Shown here: one piece after another, positions 17,689 to 26,923 of the stretch
Layout: the number at the start of each line of letters is the position of its first letter
Numbering within the stretch: position 1 is the first letter of the stretch
NCBI RefSeq assembly: GCF_000834635.1
Contig: NZ_JXQV01000002.1
Coordinates: 67,001 to 131,000, forward strand
Direction: 5' to 3'
Source: Agrobacterium tumefaciens
GTDB taxonomy: Bacteria > Pseudomonadota > Alphaproteobacteria > Rhizobiales > Rhizobiaceae
DNA: 64,000 nt
Notes under the pieces: generated by a model
Databases searched by the model: none
Told to the model about the DNA's origin: nothing
Seen by the model: only the letters and a program-made list of their open reading frames with translations
Program-made: the position numbers and the translations under genes

Positions 17689-17901
17689 TTTGCGAACTAT
17701 TTCCAGTAGGGCATCACTTTCGAAAAAGTGGCCGCGAAGCCGTCATTTGAGAAACTATCTCGCGATTCCCATAATGCCGCAAGGGATTTAAAGTTAACGA
17801 AGAATTAAGACGCGGAAATCATTTTCTCTCTGTATTTACAAAATAGCTTGCAGAATCAGCTTTTTAACCCAATTTCGGATGAGTTCGTTCACTCTCCGTT
17901 T

Positions 17902-17918
17902 TACTGTGAATCCTACAA
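17902..17918 (-). promoter_or_regulatory. lux-box-like half element, exact copy of the one near oriT
   Basis: Read on the minus strand this is TTGTAGGATTCACAGTA. The identical 17 bases occur on the plus strand at 37635-37651 beside oriT. The left half TGTAGGAT equals that of the Vibrio fischeri lux box and of the site at 17996-18015. Confidence 0.6.
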
Positions 17919-17995
17919 AGTCTCCTGTGCAAAGCGACCTCAAAATAAAGACACGGCGCGACAACGTCTGTGAGAGGCGTCCGACTCACGCTTCG

Positions 17996-18015
17996 ACTTG
18001 TAGGATTATACAACT
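17996..18015 (+). promoter_or_regulatory. lux-box-like TraR operator upstream of traI
   Basis: ACTTGTAGGATTATACAACT matches the classical V. fischeri lux box ACCTGTAGGATCGTACAGGT at 15 of 20 positions and is a 7-of-10 dyad. It lies 60 bases before the traI ATG, a sensible distance for a LuxR-type activator site. TraR (28483-29187) is the obvious ligand-dependent activator. Confidence 0.7.
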
Positions 18016-18074
18016 GCCGAGCCCTTCGAATCTGTGCTGATTTCCAAACCGTCCAACAATGACGGAGGAAATTT

Positions 18075-18713
18075 ATGCAGGTAATCGCGTTCTCAACACC
18101 CCGAACGATTCACGAAGCTAGCCTCCTTCACCTCCAATACCAGCTTCGCGCGCGGGTGTTTTCCGATCGCCTTGGTTGGGAGGTCGATGTAACGGCAGGT
18201 TGCGAGTCGGACGGATTCGATGCCCTTCGACCGACCTACGTTCTCGCGATTACCGAGACCGACCAACTGGCGGGATGCGCGAGACTTCTCCCGGCGCTTG
18301 GTCCGACGATGGTGTCCGACGTTTTCCCCTCGCTTCTCCCAGACGGTCAACTCATCGGTCATGCAGCGATGATCGAGAGTTCTCGGTTTTGCGTCGATAC
18401 CACCCTCGCGGAGGGGAGGGGAAAAGGCTCGGTCCACCAGGCGACGCTGACCATGTTCGCGGGCATCGTCGAATGGTGCATGACCAATGGGTACACCGAG
18501 ATCGTCACGGTAACCGATCTTCGGTTTGAGAGAATCCTCGCTCGCGTCGGATGGCCTTTGCGGCGTTTGGGCGAGCCGAAGAAAATCGGCGTGACAATCG
18601 CGGTCGCTGGCACACTTCCCGCCGACGCGGACACATTCGCGAGGCTTCGACCCTCCGACTACTGTTCTGAACTCGACCCTTCTCGGTCAGGTAGCCTAAG
18701 GAGACATTCGTGA
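18075..18713 (+). CDS. traI: Acyl-homoserine lactone synthase TraI
   Basis: TraI makes the quorum-sensing signal for conjugation from SAM and an acyl carrier protein. The 212-residue protein has the LuxI invariant residues in order: R25 and F29 (LRARVF), W35 (LGWEVDV), the acidic cluster ESDGFD (44-49), R70 (GCARLLP), and E101 and R104 (ESSRFCVD). TGACGGAGG precedes the ATG. Its stop overlaps the trbB GTG start as GTGA, so it heads the trb operon, as in Ti and pNGR234a-type plasmids. Confidence 0.95.
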   Translation: MQVIAFSTPRTIHEASLLHLQYQLRARVFSDRLGWEVDVTAGCESDGFDALRPTYVLAITETDQLAGCARLLPALGPTMVSDVFPSLLPDGQLIGHAAMIESSRFCVDTTLAEGRGKGSVHQATLTMFAGIVEWCMTNGYTEIVTVTDLRFERILARVGWPLRRLGEPKKIGVTIAVAGTLPADADTFARLRPSDYCSELDPSRSGSLRRHS

Positions 18714-19687
18714 ACCAGCTTCGCTCTCATCCCAGACTTGTCCGCAAACTTCAGGAAGCGCTGGGCGATCAGCTTTGTGTTGCCCTGGATGACGCGACTG
18801 TCGTCGAGATCATGCTCAATCCGGACGGAAGACTGTTCATCGAAAGAATTGGCCATGGCGTTGCGCTGGCTGGCGAGATGTCATCTGCAGCAGCGGAAAT
18901 GGTGATCGGGACTGTGGCGCATGCACTTCAGTCCGAAGTGGACACCGAGCAGCCGATCATCTCAGGCGAACTGCCAATCGGCGGCCACCGGTTCGAGGGG
19001 TTGTTGCCTCCAGTTGTCGCAAATCCCGCATTCACCATCCGGCGTCGCGCATCACGCCTCATTCCACTCGAAGACTACGTTCGCACAGGTGTGATGACCG
19101 AATATCAGGCCGCCACGATCCGTAGCGCGATTTCAGCGAGGCTGAACATCATCATTTCCGGTGGGACGGGCTCTGGTAAGACGACGCTTGCGAACGCGGT
19201 GATCGACGGAATCGTCAAATCGGCCCCCGAGGATCGTCTGGTTATTCTCGAGGACACTGCGGAAATACAATGCGCCGCCGATAACGCCGTCCTCCTGCAT
19301 ACCAGTGATAAGATCGACATGGGGCGATTGCTCAAGAGCACCATGCGGCTGCGTCCCGACAGGATTGTCGTCGGCGAGGTCCGCGACGGCGCAGCTCTTA
19401 CACTGCTTAAAGCCTGGAACACTGGTCATCCGGGGGGCGTAGCGACCATTCATTCGAACACCGCCATGTCAGCGCTGCGGCGTCTCGAGCAGCTGACCGC
19501 TGAGGCGAGCCAGCAGCCGATGCACGAGATTATCGGAGAAGCGGTAGACCTGGTCATCTCCATCGAGCGAACACCGCGCGGGCGGATCGTACGCGACATC
19601 ATCCAGGTCGAGCGTTTCATCAACGGACAGTACGAAATCGAATCCGATCAGCTTACGGAAGAACAGGAGGCGCGCGATGTCGCGTAA
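18710..19687 (+). CDS. trbB: Conjugal transfer ATPase TrbB (VirB11 family)
   Basis: TrbB is the hexameric traffic ATPase at the cytoplasmic base of the mating channel. The 325-residue protein has Walker [10 protein letters not shown] at residues 151-159, the Asp box [11 protein letters not shown], Walker B around [16 protein letters not shown] and the His box [10 protein letters not shown]. It starts at a GTG that overlaps the traI stop and ends 11 bases inside trbC. Confidence 0.95.
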   Translation: MNQLRSHPRLVRKLQEALGDQLCVALDDATVVEIMLNPDGRLFIERIGHGVALAGEMSSAAAEMVIGTVAHALQSEVDTEQPIISGELPIGGHRFEGLLPPVVANPAFTIRRRASRLIPLEDYVRTGVMTEYQAATIRSAISARLNIIISGGTGSGKTTLANAVIDGIVKSAPEDRLVILEDTAEIQCAADNAVLLHTSDKIDMGRLLKSTMRLRPDRIVVGEVRDGAALTLLKAWNTGHPGGVATIHSNTAMSALRRLEQLTAEASQQPMHEIIGEAVDLVISIERTPRGRIVRDIIQVERFINGQYEIESDQLTEEQEARDVA

Positions 19688-20060
19688 CCATACCCTCATC
19701 GCGGCCGCGCTGGTGGCGGCACCCATCGTTTTTGCCTCGGTTGCGCCAGCGCTGGCCAGTTCCGGAGGCGGGCTTCCCTGGGAAGGTCCTTTGCAGCAGA
19801 TTCAGGAGTCGATCACCGGGCCTGTCGCGGGTGCGATCGCGCTTGCAGCCGTGGCGATCGCCGGGGGGATGCTCATCTTTGGTGGTGAGCTAAACGATTT
19901 CGCGCGGCGACTTGTCTACGTCGTCCTCGTTGCCGGCATTCTTCTCGGCGCTACCAACATCGTCGGCTTGTTCGGCGCGACCGGTGCGTCGATCGGGCTG
20001 ACCGGCGTGGAGATGATGCCGATTGTTCCGGACGTAGGAGGGGAGGGGGATCATGGCTGA
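19677..20060 (+). CDS. trbC: Pilin-like protein TrbC (VirB2 family)
   Basis: TrbC is the pilus subunit of the mating apparatus. The 127-residue precursor has a long signal peptide ([20 protein letters not shown], then AS) and two hydrophobic segments ([20 protein letters not shown] and [20 protein letters not shown]) separated by a short charged loop, the VirB2 layout. Its start lies within the last codons of trbB, and its end overlaps trbD by 8 bases. Confidence 0.92.
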   Translation: MSRNHTLIAAALVAAPIVFASVAPALASSGGGLPWEGPLQQIQESITGPVAGAIALAAVAIAGGMLIFGGELNDFARRLVYVVLVAGILLGATNIVGLFGATGASIGLTGVEMMPIVPDVGGEGDHG

Positions 20061-20352
20061 GTCCCTGTCCGGCCTGCGGCGTAACCGCATCCATCGGGCG
20101 CTGTCTCGCCCAAATCTGCTGATGGGTGCCGACAGGGAGCTGGTGCTGATCACCGGCCTTGCGGCCGTGATCCTGATCTTTGTCGTAATGACAGTTTACT
20201 CGGCACTTTTCGGTGTTGCTGTCTGGGTCGTGATCGTTGGCGCGCTGAGGATAATGGCCAAATCCGACCCGCTCATGCGCCAGGTCTATATCAGACACGT
20301 TTCTTACAAGCCCACCTACAAGGCGACCACTTCGCCCTGGCGACGGTATTGA
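20053..20352 (+). CDS. trbD: Conjugal transfer protein TrbD (VirB3 family)
   Basis: This 99-residue inner-membrane protein has one hydrophobic hairpin ([20 protein letters not shown], then [13 protein letters not shown]) and a basic C-terminus, as VirB3 proteins do. The opening [21 protein letters not shown] is typical of TrbD. It probably binds the TrbE ATPase, whose gene follows directly. Confidence 0.92.
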   Translation: MAESLSGLRRNRIHRALSRPNLLMGADRELVLITGLAAVILIFVVMTVYSALFGVAVWVVIVGALRIMAKSDPLMRQVYIRHVSYKPTYKATTSPWRRY

Positions 20353-20362
20353 GGTGGCGGCC

Positions 20363-22819
20363 ATGGTAGCTCTCAAGCGCTTCCGGGTAACCGGGCCCTC
20401 CTTTGCCGATCTCGTTCCTTATGCTGGTCTCGTCGACAATGGTGTCCTGCTCCTGAAGGATGGGAGCCTGATGGCCGGATGGTACTTCGCGGGGCCAGAT
20501 TCCGAAAGCGCTACCGATCTGGAGCGCAACGAACTTTCGCGGCAGATAAATGCGGTCCTGTCGCGACTTGGAAGCGGGTGGATGATCCAGGTAGAGGCTA
20601 TCCGTATTCCAACAGTCGACTATCCGTCAGAAGACCGCTGCCATTTTCCCGACCCGGTGACCCGCGCGATCGACGCCGAGCGACGGGCACATTTCGAGCG
20701 TGAGCAGGGACACTTTGAGAGCAAGCACGCAATCGTCCTGACCTACCGACCACTCGCGTCCAAGAGAACCTCTCTGAGCAAATATATCTATTCAGACGAA
20801 GAGAGCCGGAAGAAGTCTTACGCGGACACGGTGCTCTTTGTCTTCAAGAGCGCCATACGAGAGGTTGAGCAGTATTTCGCCAACACCCTTTCAATCCGGC
20901 GAATGGAAACCAGTGAAACGATCGAGAGGGGAGGGGAGAGGATTGCTCGCTATGACGAGCTTCTTCAGTTCGCAAGGTTCTGCATCACTGGCGAAAGCCA
21001 TCCGGTCCGGCTTCCCGATGTCCCCATGTATCTCGACTGGATCGCAACCGCCGAGCTTGAGCACGGGCTGACGCCAAAAGTTGAGAACCGTTTCCTCGGC
21101 ATCGTTGCGATCGACGGTTTGCCGGCCGAAAGCTGGCCGGGTATCCTGAACAGCCTTGATCTTATGCCGCTGACCTATCGGTGGTCGTCACGTTTCATAT
21201 TTCTCGACGCAGAGGAAGCTCGGCAAAAGCTCGAACGCACCCGCAAGAAATGGCAACAGAAGGTCCGGCCGTTCTTCGACCAGATCTTCCAGACACAAAG
21301 CCGCTCGGTCGATCAGGACGCGATGACAATGGTCGCTGAAACAGAGGACGCGATCGCGCAGGCTTCATCGAAGCTTGTCGCATACGGCTACTATACGCCC
21401 GTCGTCGTGTTGTTCGACAGCGATCGCGAAGCACTGCAGGAGAAGGCCGAAGCGATCCGACGACTGATCCAGGCAGAAGGTTTCGGGGCAAGGATTGAAA
21501 CGCTCAACGCTACCGACGCCTATCTCGGCAGTCTGCCTGGTAACTGGTACTGCAACATCCGTGAGCCGCTGATTAACACCAACAATCTCGCCGACTTGAT
21601 CCCGCTTAACTCGGTGTGGTCCGGAAGCCCGATCTCCCCAAGCCCGTTTTACCCAAGGAATTCCCCGCCCTTGATGCAAGTTGCGAGCGGTTCGACTGCG
21701 TTCCGCCTGAACCTGCATGTCGATGATGTCGGCCACACGCTGATCTTCGGTCCGACAGGGTCAGGCAAGTCGACACTTCTTGCCTTGATCGCCGCGCAGT
21801 TTCGCCGCTACGAAAATGCGCAGATTTTCGCATTTGATAAAAGTAGCTCGCTGCTTCCGCTGACACTCGCTGCTGGCGGCGATCACTACGAGATCGGTGG
21901 TGACATTGCGGAAGAGGGGAGGGGCCTGGCTTTCTGCCCATTGTCCGAACTCCAGACTGATGCCGACCGCGCCTGGGCGACGGAGTGGATCGAAATGTTG
22001 GTCGGTCTGCAGGGCATTACGATCACCCCGGATCATCGCAACGCCATCTCTCGGCAGGTCGGCCTCATGGCGAAAGCATCTGGCCGCTCACTCTCGGATT
22101 TTGTCAGCGGCGTTCAGTTGCGCGAAATCAAGGACGCCTTGCACCACTATACCGTCGATGGCCCCATGGGTCAGCTTCTCGATGCGGAGGAGGACGGTCT
22201 CACGCTCGGAACCTTCCAAACCTTCGAGATAGAGCAGTTGATGAATATGGGAGAGCGCAATCTCGTGCCCGTGCTGACCTACCTGTTCCGGCGGATCGAG
22301 AAGCGTCTGGATGGTTCGCCGAGCCTGATCGTACTCGACGAAGCCTGGCTCATGCTCGGTCACCCGGTCTTCCGCGACAAAATCCGGGAATGGCTCAAGG
22401 TGTTGCGCAAGGCGAATTGCGCTGTCGTCCTTGCGACCCAGTCGATCTCGGACGCCGAACGGTCCGGTATCATCGACGTCTTAAAAGAATCCTGCCCGAC
22501 CAAGATTTGCCTTCCAAACGGCGCCGCCCGCGAGTCCGGGACGCGGGAATTCTACGAGCGTATCGGTTTTAATGAGCGGCAGATCGAGATCGTCGCAAAG
22601 TCGATACCAAAGCGCGAGTACTACGTCGCCACGCCGGAAGGCCGGCGGCTCTTCAACATGTCGCTTGGGCCGGTCGCCCTGAGCTTTGTCGGTGCGGCGG
22701 GCAAAGAGGATCTCAAACGGGTCCGCATCCTTAAATCCGAGCACGGTCGTGAATGGCCGATCCGCTGGCTTGAAACGAGAGGAGTTCACGATGCCGCATC
22801 GCTACTCAAGTACGAATAG
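20363..22819 (+). CDS. trbE: Conjugal transfer ATPase TrbE (VirB4 family)
   Basis: TrbE is the large ATPase energising pilus and channel assembly. The 818-residue protein has Walker A GPTGSGKST at residues 463-471, Walker B LIVLDEAWLM near 650 and the downstream ATQS motif (VVLATQSISDAE). ATG 20363 with GAGGTGG just before it is preferred over the in-frame GTG at 20354. The 3' end overlaps trbJ by 29 bases. Confidence 0.95.
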   Translation: MVALKRFRVTGPSFADLVPYAGLVDNGVLLLKDGSLMAGWYFAGPDSESATDLERNELSRQINAVLSRLGSGWMIQVEAIRIPTVDYPSEDRCHFPDPVTRAIDAERRAHFEREQGHFESKHAIVLTYRPLASKRTSLSKYIYSDEESRKKSYADTVLFVFKSAIREVEQYFANTLSIRRMETSETIERGGERIARYDELLQFARFCITGESHPVRLPDVPMYLDWIATAELEHGLTPKVENRFLGIVAIDGLPAESWPGILNSLDLMPLTYRWSSRFIFLDAEEARQKLERTRKKWQQKVRPFFDQIFQTQSRSVDQDAMTMVAETEDAIAQASSKLVAYGYYTPVVVLFDSDREALQEKAEAIRRLIQAEGFGARIETLNATDAYLGSLPGNWYCNIREPLINTNNLADLIPLNSVWSGSPISPSPFYPRNSPPLMQVASGSTAFRLNLHVDDVGHTLIFGPTGSGKSTLLALIAAQFRRYENAQIFAFDKSSSLLPLTLAAGGDHYEIGGDIAEEGRGLAFCPLSELQTDADRAWATEWIEMLVGLQGITITPDHRNAISRQVGLMAKASGRSLSDFVSGVQLREIKDALHHYTVDGPMGQLLDAEEDGLTLGTFQTFEIEQLMNMGERNLVPVLTYLFRRIEKRLDGSPSLIVLDEAWLMLGHPVFRDKIREWLKVLRKANCAVVLATQSISDAERSGIIDVLKESCPTKICLPNGAARESGTREFYERIGFNERQIEIVAKSIPKREYYVATPEGRRLFNMSLGPVALSFVGAAGKEDLKRVRILKSEHGREWPIRWLETRGVHDAASLLKYE

Positions 22820-23597
22820 AAGGGTTGCCTGCCTGGCGGCGGCGCTTGCCATCACGGTTGTCAATCAAGGTTCGGTGCAAGCCGGTTCAGCCGCCGGCGC
22901 CGCAACGGAATGGACGCAGCTCGCCAACAACGCGCAACTCGTAGACCTTATGAAAAGCTCCGGCATCCAGGTCGACAATCAGTTGACCCAGATCAGCCAG
23001 CTTGCGGAGCAGATCCAGAACCAGCTGAAAATCTACGAGAACATGCTGCAAAACACTGCGCAGCTTCCCAGTTATGTCTGGGGAAAGGTCGAAAGCGATC
23101 TCAACCAGCTACGCAGCATTGTCGCACAGGGTCAGAGCATCTCATTTTCTATGGGCAATGCCGATGATGTTCTTCATCAGCGCTTTGAGAGTTACGCTGA
23201 TCTCAGGACGAGTTTACCCGACAACGCAACGTTCTCCTCGACTTACCAGTCCTGGTCGGACACCAACCGCGACACGATCGCCAGTTCGCTGAGGGCGGCT
23301 AGTCTTACGGCCGACCAATTCGATAGCGAAGAAGATACGATGTCGTCACTACGGTCGATGTCCGAGACGGCAGATGGGCAGGTGAAAGCTCTGCAGGTCG
23401 GGCATGAGATCGCGGCTCAGCAAGTCGCACAAATGCAGAAGCTTCGCGGTCTCGTCTCTCAACAGATGACGATGATGGGGACGTGGCTGCAGACAGAACA
23501 AACCGACAAGGACCTTGCACAGGCACGGCGGGAGAAATTCTTCAGTGCAACGGCTCCTTCCACCTCAGGCGGCGAGAAGATGAGGGTGGAGTGGTGA
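22791..23597 (+). CDS. trbJ: Conjugal transfer protein TrbJ (VirB5-like)
   Basis: The 268-residue exported protein has an N-terminal signal (VACLAAALAITVVNQGSVQA) and long helical stretches (LTQISQLAEQIQNQLKIYEN) as in VirB5/TrbJ pilus-tip proteins. GAGAGGAG lies 6 bases before the ATG, inside trbE. Its last 24 residues, RREKFF...GGEKMRVEW, are nearly repeated at the end of TrbK, which is unusual. Confidence 0.92.
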   Translation: MPHRYSSTNRRVACLAAALAITVVNQGSVQAGSAAGAATEWTQLANNAQLVDLMKSSGIQVDNQLTQISQLAEQIQNQLKIYENMLQNTAQLPSYVWGKVESDLNQLRSIVAQGQSISFSMGNADDVLHQRFESYADLRTSLPDNATFSSTYQSWSDTNRDTIASSLRAASLTADQFDSEEDTMSSLRSMSETADGQVKALQVGHEIAAQQVAQMQKLRGLVSQQMTMMGTWLQTEQTDKDLAQARREKFFSATAPSTSGGEKMRVEW

Positions 23598-23767
23598 GGA
23601 CGAAAGCAATTTTGATTGCGATCGCGACGATCCTGGCCGCGTCAAGCGCTGGCATTTGGTTGCTGATCCGCGAAAAGTATGGAGCTCAGGAACGCAGGGA
23701 GAAGTTCTCCGGCTTGTCGGGAGACCGCCCGAAAACCGGCGGCGAAAAGATGAAAGTCGAATGGTGA
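23526..23767 (+). repeat. Duplicated 3' ends of trbJ and trbK
   Basis: The last ~72 bases of trbJ (23526-23597) and of trbK (about 23694-23767) encode related tails: RREKFF-SATAPSTSGGEKMRVEW and RREKFS-GLSGDRPKTGGEKMKVEW. The final 30 bases (23568-23597 and 23738-23767) are the most similar. A local duplication is the simplest reading. Confidence 0.7.
23594..23767 (+). CDS. trbK: TrbK, small entry-exclusion type protein
   Basis: The 57-residue protein starts at a GTG that overlaps the trbJ stop as GTGA. It has a single N-terminal hydrophobic segment (AILIAIATILAASSAGIWLL) and a charged C-terminal tail. Position between trbJ and trbL identifies it as TrbK, which in related plasmids blocks redundant mating. 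There is no lipobox cysteine, so it would be an anchored rather than lipid-modified protein. Confidence 0.85.
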   Translation: MRTKAILIAIATILAASSAGIWLLIREKYGAQERREKFSGLSGDRPKTGGEKMKVEW

Positions 23768-23771
23768 CAGG

Positions 23772-24959
23772 ATGACCGCGACGACGACACTTCATCGGCT
23801 ACGGGCCGCCATGCTCCTTACCGCCTTTGCAGCGGTCGCGGTCCAGCCGGCCCTTGCGCAGGAAGGGTCCGTATTGACGTCGCTGCAGAGCCAGATCACG
23901 ACGGCAGCGAAAGGGTGGGAAACCACGGTCATGGACGCTGCGAGATCTCTGTTCTGGATCCTCGCAACAATCGAGGTCGGAATTGCCGCCGTTTGGCTGG
24001 CAATTCAGTCCGCCTCACTGGATAGTTGGTTCGCCGAACTTGTCCGGCGGATCATGTTTGTTGGATTCTTTGCCTTCGTGCTCGCGCAGGGACCGAGTTT
24101 CGCCAAAGCGGTCGTGGATAGCCTCTTCCAGATCGGCGCAGGGGGAGGGACGGCGTCACCAGCAGACGTTTTCAACGCCGGTCTCGCGGTGGCAACGAAA
24201 ATGTCGGAGAAGGTACAGTTCGGTCTCTTCGAAGATAACGCGCTAGCAATCTCCGCGTCGTTCGCGATGGTCGTGACGGTTATCGCGTTTTCTCTTGTCG
24301 CTGCGATTTTCGTGTCGGTCATGGTCGAAATGTATATTGGGCTTCTCGCTGGCATGATCATGCTCGGCCTTGGTGGATCGTCCTTCACCAAGGATTTTGC
24401 GGTCCGCTACGTGGTCTATGCTTTCTCCGTCGGAATGAAGCTCATGGCACTTGTCATGATCTCCCGCATCGGCTCCGAAGTGCTGATCGGCCTCGCCAAT
24501 CAGCCCGATATCGGTGACCAGTTTCAGACCGCTCTCGCCATCGCTGGGATCGCTGTCGTCGTTTTCATTATCGCCATGTACGTCCCGAACATCATGCAGG
24601 GCGTTGTGCAGGGCGCATCGGTGTCCGGAGGAATGGAAGCGATTCGCCACGGCGGCCAAGCGGCGTCTTTCGCCGCAGGCGCTGGTTTTCTCGCCGCCGG
24701 CGCGGCAGGCGCGGGATTTGCGGCGGCACAAGCCGCACGCGCTGGGGGCTCATCGGTCGCTGGAGCTGCCATGCGCGGCATGGGCGCAAGCTTCGGCTCC
24801 GGCGCGCAGGCTGCGGGTTCCGCCGCGAAGGAAAAAGCGATCGGTTCGCCCGGTGCCTATGCGGGGTCGATTCTCGGCTTGGCCAACGCCAAGCTCGACG
24901 AACAGCGTGGGGCTCACAGCGGGCCCAAACCTCTTCCCGACCGCAACGCCAAACCATAA
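23772..24959 (+). CDS. trbL: Conjugal transfer membrane protein TrbL (VirB6 family)
   Basis: TrbL is the polytopic inner-membrane core of the channel. The 395-residue protein has a signal-like start and about six membrane segments between residues 50 and 270. A Gly/Ala-rich cytoplasmic tail with [20 protein letters not shown] follows. Its size and its place between trbK and trbF fit the family. Confidence 0.93.
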   Translation: MTATTTLHRLRAAMLLTAFAAVAVQPALAQEGSVLTSLQSQITTAAKGWETTVMDAARSLFWILATIEVGIAAVWLAIQSASLDSWFAELVRRIMFVGFFAFVLAQGPSFAKAVVDSLFQIGAGGGTASPADVFNAGLAVATKMSEKVQFGLFEDNALAISASFAMVVTVIAFSLVAAIFVSVMVEMYIGLLAGMIMLGLGGSSFTKDFAVRYVVYAFSVGMKLMALVMISRIGSEVLIGLANQPDIGDQFQTALAIAGIAVVVFIIAMYVPNIMQGVVQGASVSGGMEAIRHGGQAASFAAGAGFLAAGAAGAGFAAAQAARAGGSSVAGAAMRGMGASFGSGAQAAGSAAKEKAIGSPGAYAGSILGLANAKLDEQRGAHSGPKPLPDRNAKP

Positions 24960-24979
24960 TCGAAACAAGGGAAGAACAA

Positions 24980-25642
24980 ATGGCCGCAAACCGTGCCCCG
25001 GAAAACCCGTATCTTGCCGCTCGCCAGGAATGGACGGAACGCTATGGCTCCTATGTGAAGGCGGCTGCCGCATGGCGCATCGTCGGAGTCCTTGGGCTGG
25101 CCATGGCGGTGATCGGCTTTGGCTATGCGATGTATCTGAGCACGCAAGTTCGGCTGGTGCCGTATATCGTCGAGGTGGACAAGCTTGGGACCGCCGTCAC
25201 GGCAGGCTTTCCACAGCAGATCGATTATGCCGACGTGCGCGTGGTGCGCGCCACGCTCGGAACCTTCGTGACAAGTTTTCGCTCGATCACCCCGGACGCA
25301 GTTGTTCAGAAACAATATATCGACCGCACCTATGCCCTTCTGCGTACGTCCGATCCATCGACTGAGAAGGTCAACGCCTGGTTCCGAGGCAATTCACCAT
25401 TCGAAAAGGCAAAAGCTTCGACGGTTGCAATCGAGGTCAACAACATCGTTGCTCTCTCCAACCAGACCTATCAGATCGACTGGACCGAATATGAGCGTGA
25501 CCGCAAGGGCAAGGAAACCGGCACGCGGCGGTTTCGCGGGATCGCGACTGTAACAATCACCGCGCCTCAGGATGAGGCGACGATCCGCCTCAATCCAATC
25601 GGTCTTTACGTCCGGGATTTCGATTGGACAGCACAGCTTTAA
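24980..25642 (+). CDS. trbF: Conjugal transfer protein TrbF (VirB8 family)
   Basis: The 220-residue protein has the TrbF start [20 protein letters not shown], one membrane segment ([19 protein letters not shown]) and a periplasmic VirB8-like domain with YVVEV-like [11 protein letters not shown] and a C-terminal [17 protein letters not shown]. VirB8 proteins nucleate the inner-membrane complex. AAGGGAAG precedes the ATG. Confidence 0.94.
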   Translation: MAANRAPENPYLAARQEWTERYGSYVKAAAAWRIVGVLGLAMAVIGFGYAMYLSTQVRLVPYIVEVDKLGTAVTAGFPQQIDYADVRVVRATLGTFVTSFRSITPDAVVQKQYIDRTYALLRTSDPSTEKVNAWFRGNSPFEKAKASTVAIEVNNIVALSNQTYQIDWTEYERDRKGKETGTRRFRGIATVTITAPQDEATIRLNPIGLYVRDFDWTAQL

Positions 25643-25658
25643 GGGCAGGGGATTTTCA

Positions 25659-26468
25659 ATGCACAGAACACGACTACGATTGGCAGCCGCCGTCTGCATG
25701 ACCGCCCTTGCGGGGGTCGCATATGCTCAGAGCATGACGAGTAACGAACTGAAAGGTACAAATCTTTCACGGAAATGGCGCGGCACACCGGGACTGGTGA
25801 CGACAGGTCCGGACGGGAAGGTCACATTTCTGTTCGGCCAGACCCAGCCGTCCGTTATCTGCTCTCCACTGCAGGTCTGCGACATCGAACTTCAGGGTGG
25901 GGAGATTGTCCGCGACGTACTTGTCGGCGACACGGTGAGGTGGAAGGTGGAACCTGCTACTTCGGGGGCGACAAGCGGACAGGCGATCCATCTCATTGTC
26001 AAACCGTCGGAACCAGGCCTTCTCACCTCAATGGTCGTCACAACCTCCCGTCGCACCTATCATATTCAGCTCAAATCCCATCAAAGCCAGTACATGGCGC
26101 GGGTCGGGTTCGAGTATCCGGAAGATGTTTCCACCAAACTCGCCGACATCAATTCCCGTCTCGAAACGGCCGGTATTCCGGGCACTGCGCCGGAGAAACT
26201 GAACTTCTCCTATTCGGTGAGCGGCGGCGCATCGTGGAAACCGAAGCGGGTATATTCCGACGGGATGAAGACCTATATCCAGTTCCCGAAGTCTATTTCG
26301 GGACAGGACGCACCTGTGCTCTTCGTCGTTTCAGCCGGTCAAAACCGTATCGTCAACTACCGGATGAAGAACGACATGATGACGGTCGACTATGCGATCG
26401 ACAAGGCGATCCTCGTATCAGGCGTTGGTTGGCGGCAACAGAAGATTACCATCCGGCGGGGAGGCTGA
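25659..26468 (+). CDS. trbG: Conjugal transfer protein TrbG (VirB9 family)
   Basis: TrbG is part of the outer-membrane core ring. The 269-residue protein has a signal peptide ending near GVAYAQS and the VirB9-type beta segments: [40 protein letters not shown] and [11 protein letters not shown]. An AGGGG stretch precedes the ATG at 25659. It ends 2 bases before the trbH start. Confidence 0.93.
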   Translation: MHRTRLRLAAAVCMTALAGVAYAQSMTSNELKGTNLSRKWRGTPGLVTTGPDGKVTFLFGQTQPSVICSPLQVCDIELQGGEIVRDVLVGDTVRWKVEPATSGATSGQAIHLIVKPSEPGLLTSMVVTTSRRTYHIQLKSHQSQYMARVGFEYPEDVSTKLADINSRLETAGIPGTAPEKLNFSYSVSGGASWKPKRVYSDGMKTYIQFPKSISGQDAPVLFVVSAGQNRIVNYRMKNDMMTVDYAIDKAILVSGVGWRQQKITIRRGG

Positions 26469-26470
26469 CC

Positions 26471-26911
26471 ATGCGCAAGCTCTTCGCATATTGTGTTGCG
26501 AGTGCGTTTCTCTCTGGTTGCCAGACGGCAGACGACACCTTGATAACCAGCTCTGCCCCCGTTTCCATAAGCGGACTAGCCGCGAGCGCGGTCGCAGGCG
26601 ACATGGCAAGCCGCTTGGCTGAGCAGATCGGCTCGGCTGGCGGAACCACGACGATTGTTATGCACAACGATAAGTCGGAATTCGGGACTGCCCTCGAAGC
26701 AGCCCTGAAGGGCTGGGGTTACAGGGTCGTCCCGGACGGCAAGGTATCTAAGACCGCCACGCTCATCGAGCTTGCTTATGCAATCGAGGGCTTCGACGGA
26801 CAAATTCTGGCCCGCGTATCAACTCCATCGATCGCACTGAGCCGTGCATATGCGCCGAGTGCGGCCGGCGCGGCGCCTACCAGTCCGCTTTCGATCATGC
26901 AGCGCAACTGA
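26471..26911 (+). CDS. trbH: Conjugal transfer lipoprotein TrbH
   Basis: The 146-residue protein starts MRKLFAYCVASAFLSGCQTA, a clear lipoprotein signal with lipobox LSGC (Cys17). The remainder (SGLAASAVAGDMASRLAEQI, then TALEAALKGWGYRV) matches TrbH. It would act like VirB7 in stabilising TrbG and TrbI at the outer membrane. Confidence 0.92.
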   Translation: MRKLFAYCVASAFLSGCQTADDTLITSSAPVSISGLAASAVAGDMASRLAEQIGSAGGTTTIVMHNDKSEFGTALEAALKGWGYRVVPDGKVSKTATLIELAYAIEGFDGQILARVSTPSIALSRAYAPSAAGAAPTSPLSIMQRN

Positions 26912-26923
26912 CGGAGATTTACA

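Larger units (their letters stand above)
17689..18074. promoter_or_regulatory. Divergent repA/traI control region
   Basis: This 386-base spacer holds the promoters for repABC (minus) and traI-trb (plus). It contains two lux-box-like elements, listed separately, whose 13-base arms (AATCCTACAA/TTGTAGGATT) face each other about 80 bases apart. That arrangement would allow TraR to act on either operon, as in Ti plasmids where TraR raises both transfer and copy number. Confidence 0.6.

Noticed and set aside
17689..18074. Search for the classical Ti tra box (ATGTGCAGATCTGCACAT)
   Set aside because: No such sequence is present here or beside oriT; the lux-box-like elements are a better candidate.
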